A stretch of DNA of 64,000 nt from Azolla caroliniana (Eukaryota; Polypodiophyta), in contig JBHGNT010000018.1 of assembly GCA_043228905.1 (NCBI GenBank), positions 14,384,001-14,448,000 of the forward strand, written 5' to 3'. The notes under the pieces were generated by a model. The model saw only the letters and a program-made list of their open reading frames with translations. It did not search any database and was not told the DNA's origin. Below are positions 61,902-64,000 of the stretch, in pieces. The position numbers and the translations under genes are program-made. Positions within the stretch are counted from its first letter, which is position 1; each line of letters starts with the position of its first letter.

Positions 61902-64000
61902 ATGGACAAAGGAATGACGAGTTCACTTCCAACAGAGAAGCTCGACTGGAGCAACTATGCATCCTGGTCATATAAGATGCACCAGTACCTGCTGGGGCAT
62001 GGATATTGGAGCTTCGTGGAAGGAACAAATGAAGTATCACTGAAGCCGTCACACAAAGACTTCCCGGTATGGGAGCAAGGAGTGAGTCGGGTACTGTACT
62101 ATCTCGCATCCGGTGTGCATGATCAAATGCTCAACTACATCAAGGATGCAAAGACGCCGAAGGAGGCTTGGGAAAATCTACGGAAGATTTTCGCCACAAG
62201 TACCATAGCTCGTAAGTTGTAGCTCCGGCAAGAGCTGAACAACATCAGGCAAAGAGACATGTCGGTTACGGACTACACCACCAAGATAAAGAAGATTTGC
62301 GACGCACTCGGGTCCATCAACGTGATGGTGGACGAAGACAAGATGGTACAAATCTTCCTCGGTGGTCTAGCGCAAAGGTACGAGCTAATCTGGACAACAA
62401 TCTGCACCCAGGAGAAACCATCGTCATTCTTCGACTTGCATTCGATGCTGTTGGTTGAAGAAAACCACGTGAGTGGGTCAAGGACCACTCAATCGGACGA
62501 CCAGATGTTGTACATAGAGACAGATCAACCCCATGGACTTGGTGGACGAAGTGGGTTGGCACACAATGGAGGCGGTCGACAAGAGCAGGACCGAAGGCAC
62601 AGAGGATGTGCCGACAATAGTTTCGGACCCTCCACAAGCAGGGGGAGTCAAAGCGGCGCCGAGAACCGACAAAGAAAGGCCGACACAGAATGCTAGTACT
62701 GCGGCAAAAAGGGCCATAGGGAAAGCGAGTGATGGAAGAAGCACTCCGATTCGGACAAATCCGGATCCGACAAAACCGGTCGGGAGAACCGGCAAAGCTT
62801 GCAGTACGCGAAAGGATCGGAAGGATTCGGAACTAGGAAAACCGGTAAATGGCCAGCCTTCGTGATGAAGCACAAGGCTAACTCGATGAACAAGACTACT
62901 TCTGGATCAGAGGAAGTATGGTATGTTGATTACAGAGCGTCCAACCGCATGCCGAGCCATGAAGAGTGGTTCTCTTTTTTGGAGAAACCGGAACAACCAG
63001 GGATTGTCGAAACCAGAGACGACACCCCTCACTCGATTGTGCATGTTGGAGAAGTCCCTTTAAGCCATGTCGGACAAAAGGGGAAGTTGATTAACGTATT
63101 ACATGTTCCGACTATCACAAAGAACTTGGTGTCGGTTGGACAAATCGTCGACCAGGGGATGCAGGTGCGGTTTACGCACCTCGGGTGCTTCATCGAGGAA
63201 GAGGGTCGGATAATTGCGCAAGGGTGTAGAGAAGGGAGGATGTTCATCCTCAACACTAATGACATTGGCACTGCCATGTTTGCCAAAGGGCAGAAGGTCG
63301 AGTTGGACATTGACCTGTGGCACAAGCGGATCGGCCAAGTCAACTACCGGAGGCTTTAGGACCTGCAATCGAAACAAGTTGTCTTCAGTTTGCTGAAATT
63401 TAGCGATTGGAAGGCCGAAATTTGTGAAGCTTGCCAACTCGGGGAGCAATACTGGCTTCCATTCCCCACCGATCGAAACCGGAGCCATAACAAGCTCAAT
63501 TTAATCCATTTGGATGTATGGGGACCGGCACAAAACGTTAGTCTTGGCGGGAGTCAGTATTTCGTCTTGATGAGGGAGTCGGTATTTCATCTCCTTCATC
63601 GACGACTACAGCCGGCACACGTGGATCTACCTCATCAAGAGGAAGAGTGAAGTCTTCGAGTGTTTCCGGAACCTTCAAAGCTTGGTTGAACGGGAAATGG
63701 AGAGGAAGATCAAGTGCCTGCGGTCGCATGGCAGGAAAGAATACTTTTCTGGCCAATTCAATAGTTATCTATAGTAGAACGGAATTCGGAGAGAATTCAG
63801 CTGTAGGTACACACCGGAGCAAAACAGTGTGGCCGAAAGGAAGAACTGGTCAATTGTCGCGCGGCAAGGGTAATGCTAGAGGAGAAGAACATGCCCCATT
63901 TCTACTGGGCTGAGGCGGTCCAGACGACCATCTACATCCAAAACCGGATTGGTGACAAGGTGTTAGCACATGAGCTGTATTTCGGGCGAAAGCCGAATTT
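61902..64000 (+). pseudogene. Copia U gag, protease and integrase, disrupted
   Basis: One frame runs from ATG 61902 with stops at 62220-62222, 62694-62696 and 63357-63359. Gag has SWSYKMHQYLLGHGYWSFVE and TPKEAWENLRKIFATST. The zinc knuckle YCGKKGH follows the second stop. The protease active site reads VDYRAS where DSGAS is expected, so it is mutated at a key residue. GAG-pre-integrase LWHKRIGQVNYRRL and CEACQLGEQYWLPFPTDRN follow. Near 63570 the integrase core shifts frame; later fragments (KNTFLANS, TEFGENSAVG) are out of register. The right edge cuts the integrase. Confidence 0.85.

Larger units (their letters stand above)
61393..64000 (+). mobile_element. Copia U, 5' part, runs off the window
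   Basis: LTR, primer binding site, gag, protease and integrase in order on the plus strand, inserted head-to-head in Copia V. RT and 3' LTR should lie to the right of the window. Stops and frameshifts show it is not functional. Confidence 0.8.

Noticed and set aside
1-64000. CRISPR arrays, bacterial defence systems, rRNA genes or organellar inserts
   Set aside because: No regularly spaced identical repeats, no bacterial gene neighbourhoods, and no rRNA or chloroplast gene text was recognised on either strand.

Overview
This 64 kb window is nuclear DNA of a plant, almost certainly a vascular plant with a repeat-rich genome. It holds two intron-containing plant genes on the minus strand: a Gfo/Idh/MocA-type oxidoreductase (exons 2406-4549, last exon or exons missing) and a Sec14/SFH-type phosphatidylinositol/phosphatidylcholine transfer protein (33082-40320). 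Nearly everything else is retrotransposon in various states of decay. I see no bacterial-style operon, CRISPR array, rRNA gene or functional tRNA gene.

Layout, left to right. 1-2043: a LINE 3' scrap, then a decayed Copia gag/protease piece lying in what looks like the terminal intron of the oxidoreductase gene. 2406-4549: the oxidoreductase exons. 4600-6525 plus 12855-13092: copy A of a local duplication whose copy B is at 23686-26285; both carry LINE and SINE relics and heat-shock-element-like motifs. 6526-12854: a Ty3/Gypsy chromovirus inserted in copy A with target-site duplication CAACA. Its left LTR is bounded by a perfect 100-bp terminal inverted repeat, and its gag lies on the strand opposite to pol. 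13093-22039: a decayed Copia element (called X), split by a complete young Copia (Y, 15872-21469, target duplication CGAAC). 22040-23681: a third Copia fragment (Z) enclosed by a perfect 31-bp inverted repeat. 26341-26926: a solo LTR with target duplication TGATG.

26932-33081 is gene-poor. 33082-42340 is the SFH gene with its upstream region; a LINE fragment lies inside its largest intron. 42345-49424 is a graveyard of Gypsy gag and RT fossils, SINE-like and LINE pieces and short tandem duplications. 49505-64000 is a nest of Copia elements: a truncated relative of Y (W), an LTR without target duplication, a minus-strand element (V) split by a complete Copia (Y2, 53287-58768, target duplication AAAGC) that has an uninterrupted 1338-codon polyprotein, and a plus-strand element (U) that interrupts V's gag and runs off the right edge.

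Y and Y2 belong to one recently active family: within each copy the two LTRs appear to differ only in the length of a CT/GA repeat. The host genes show no functional link to each other. The most unusual material is the palindromic LTR with inverted gag in the Gypsy element and the inverted-repeat-flanked Copia capture. Exon boundaries, LTR ends and target duplications were read by eye; family names rest on recognised motifs, not database searches.
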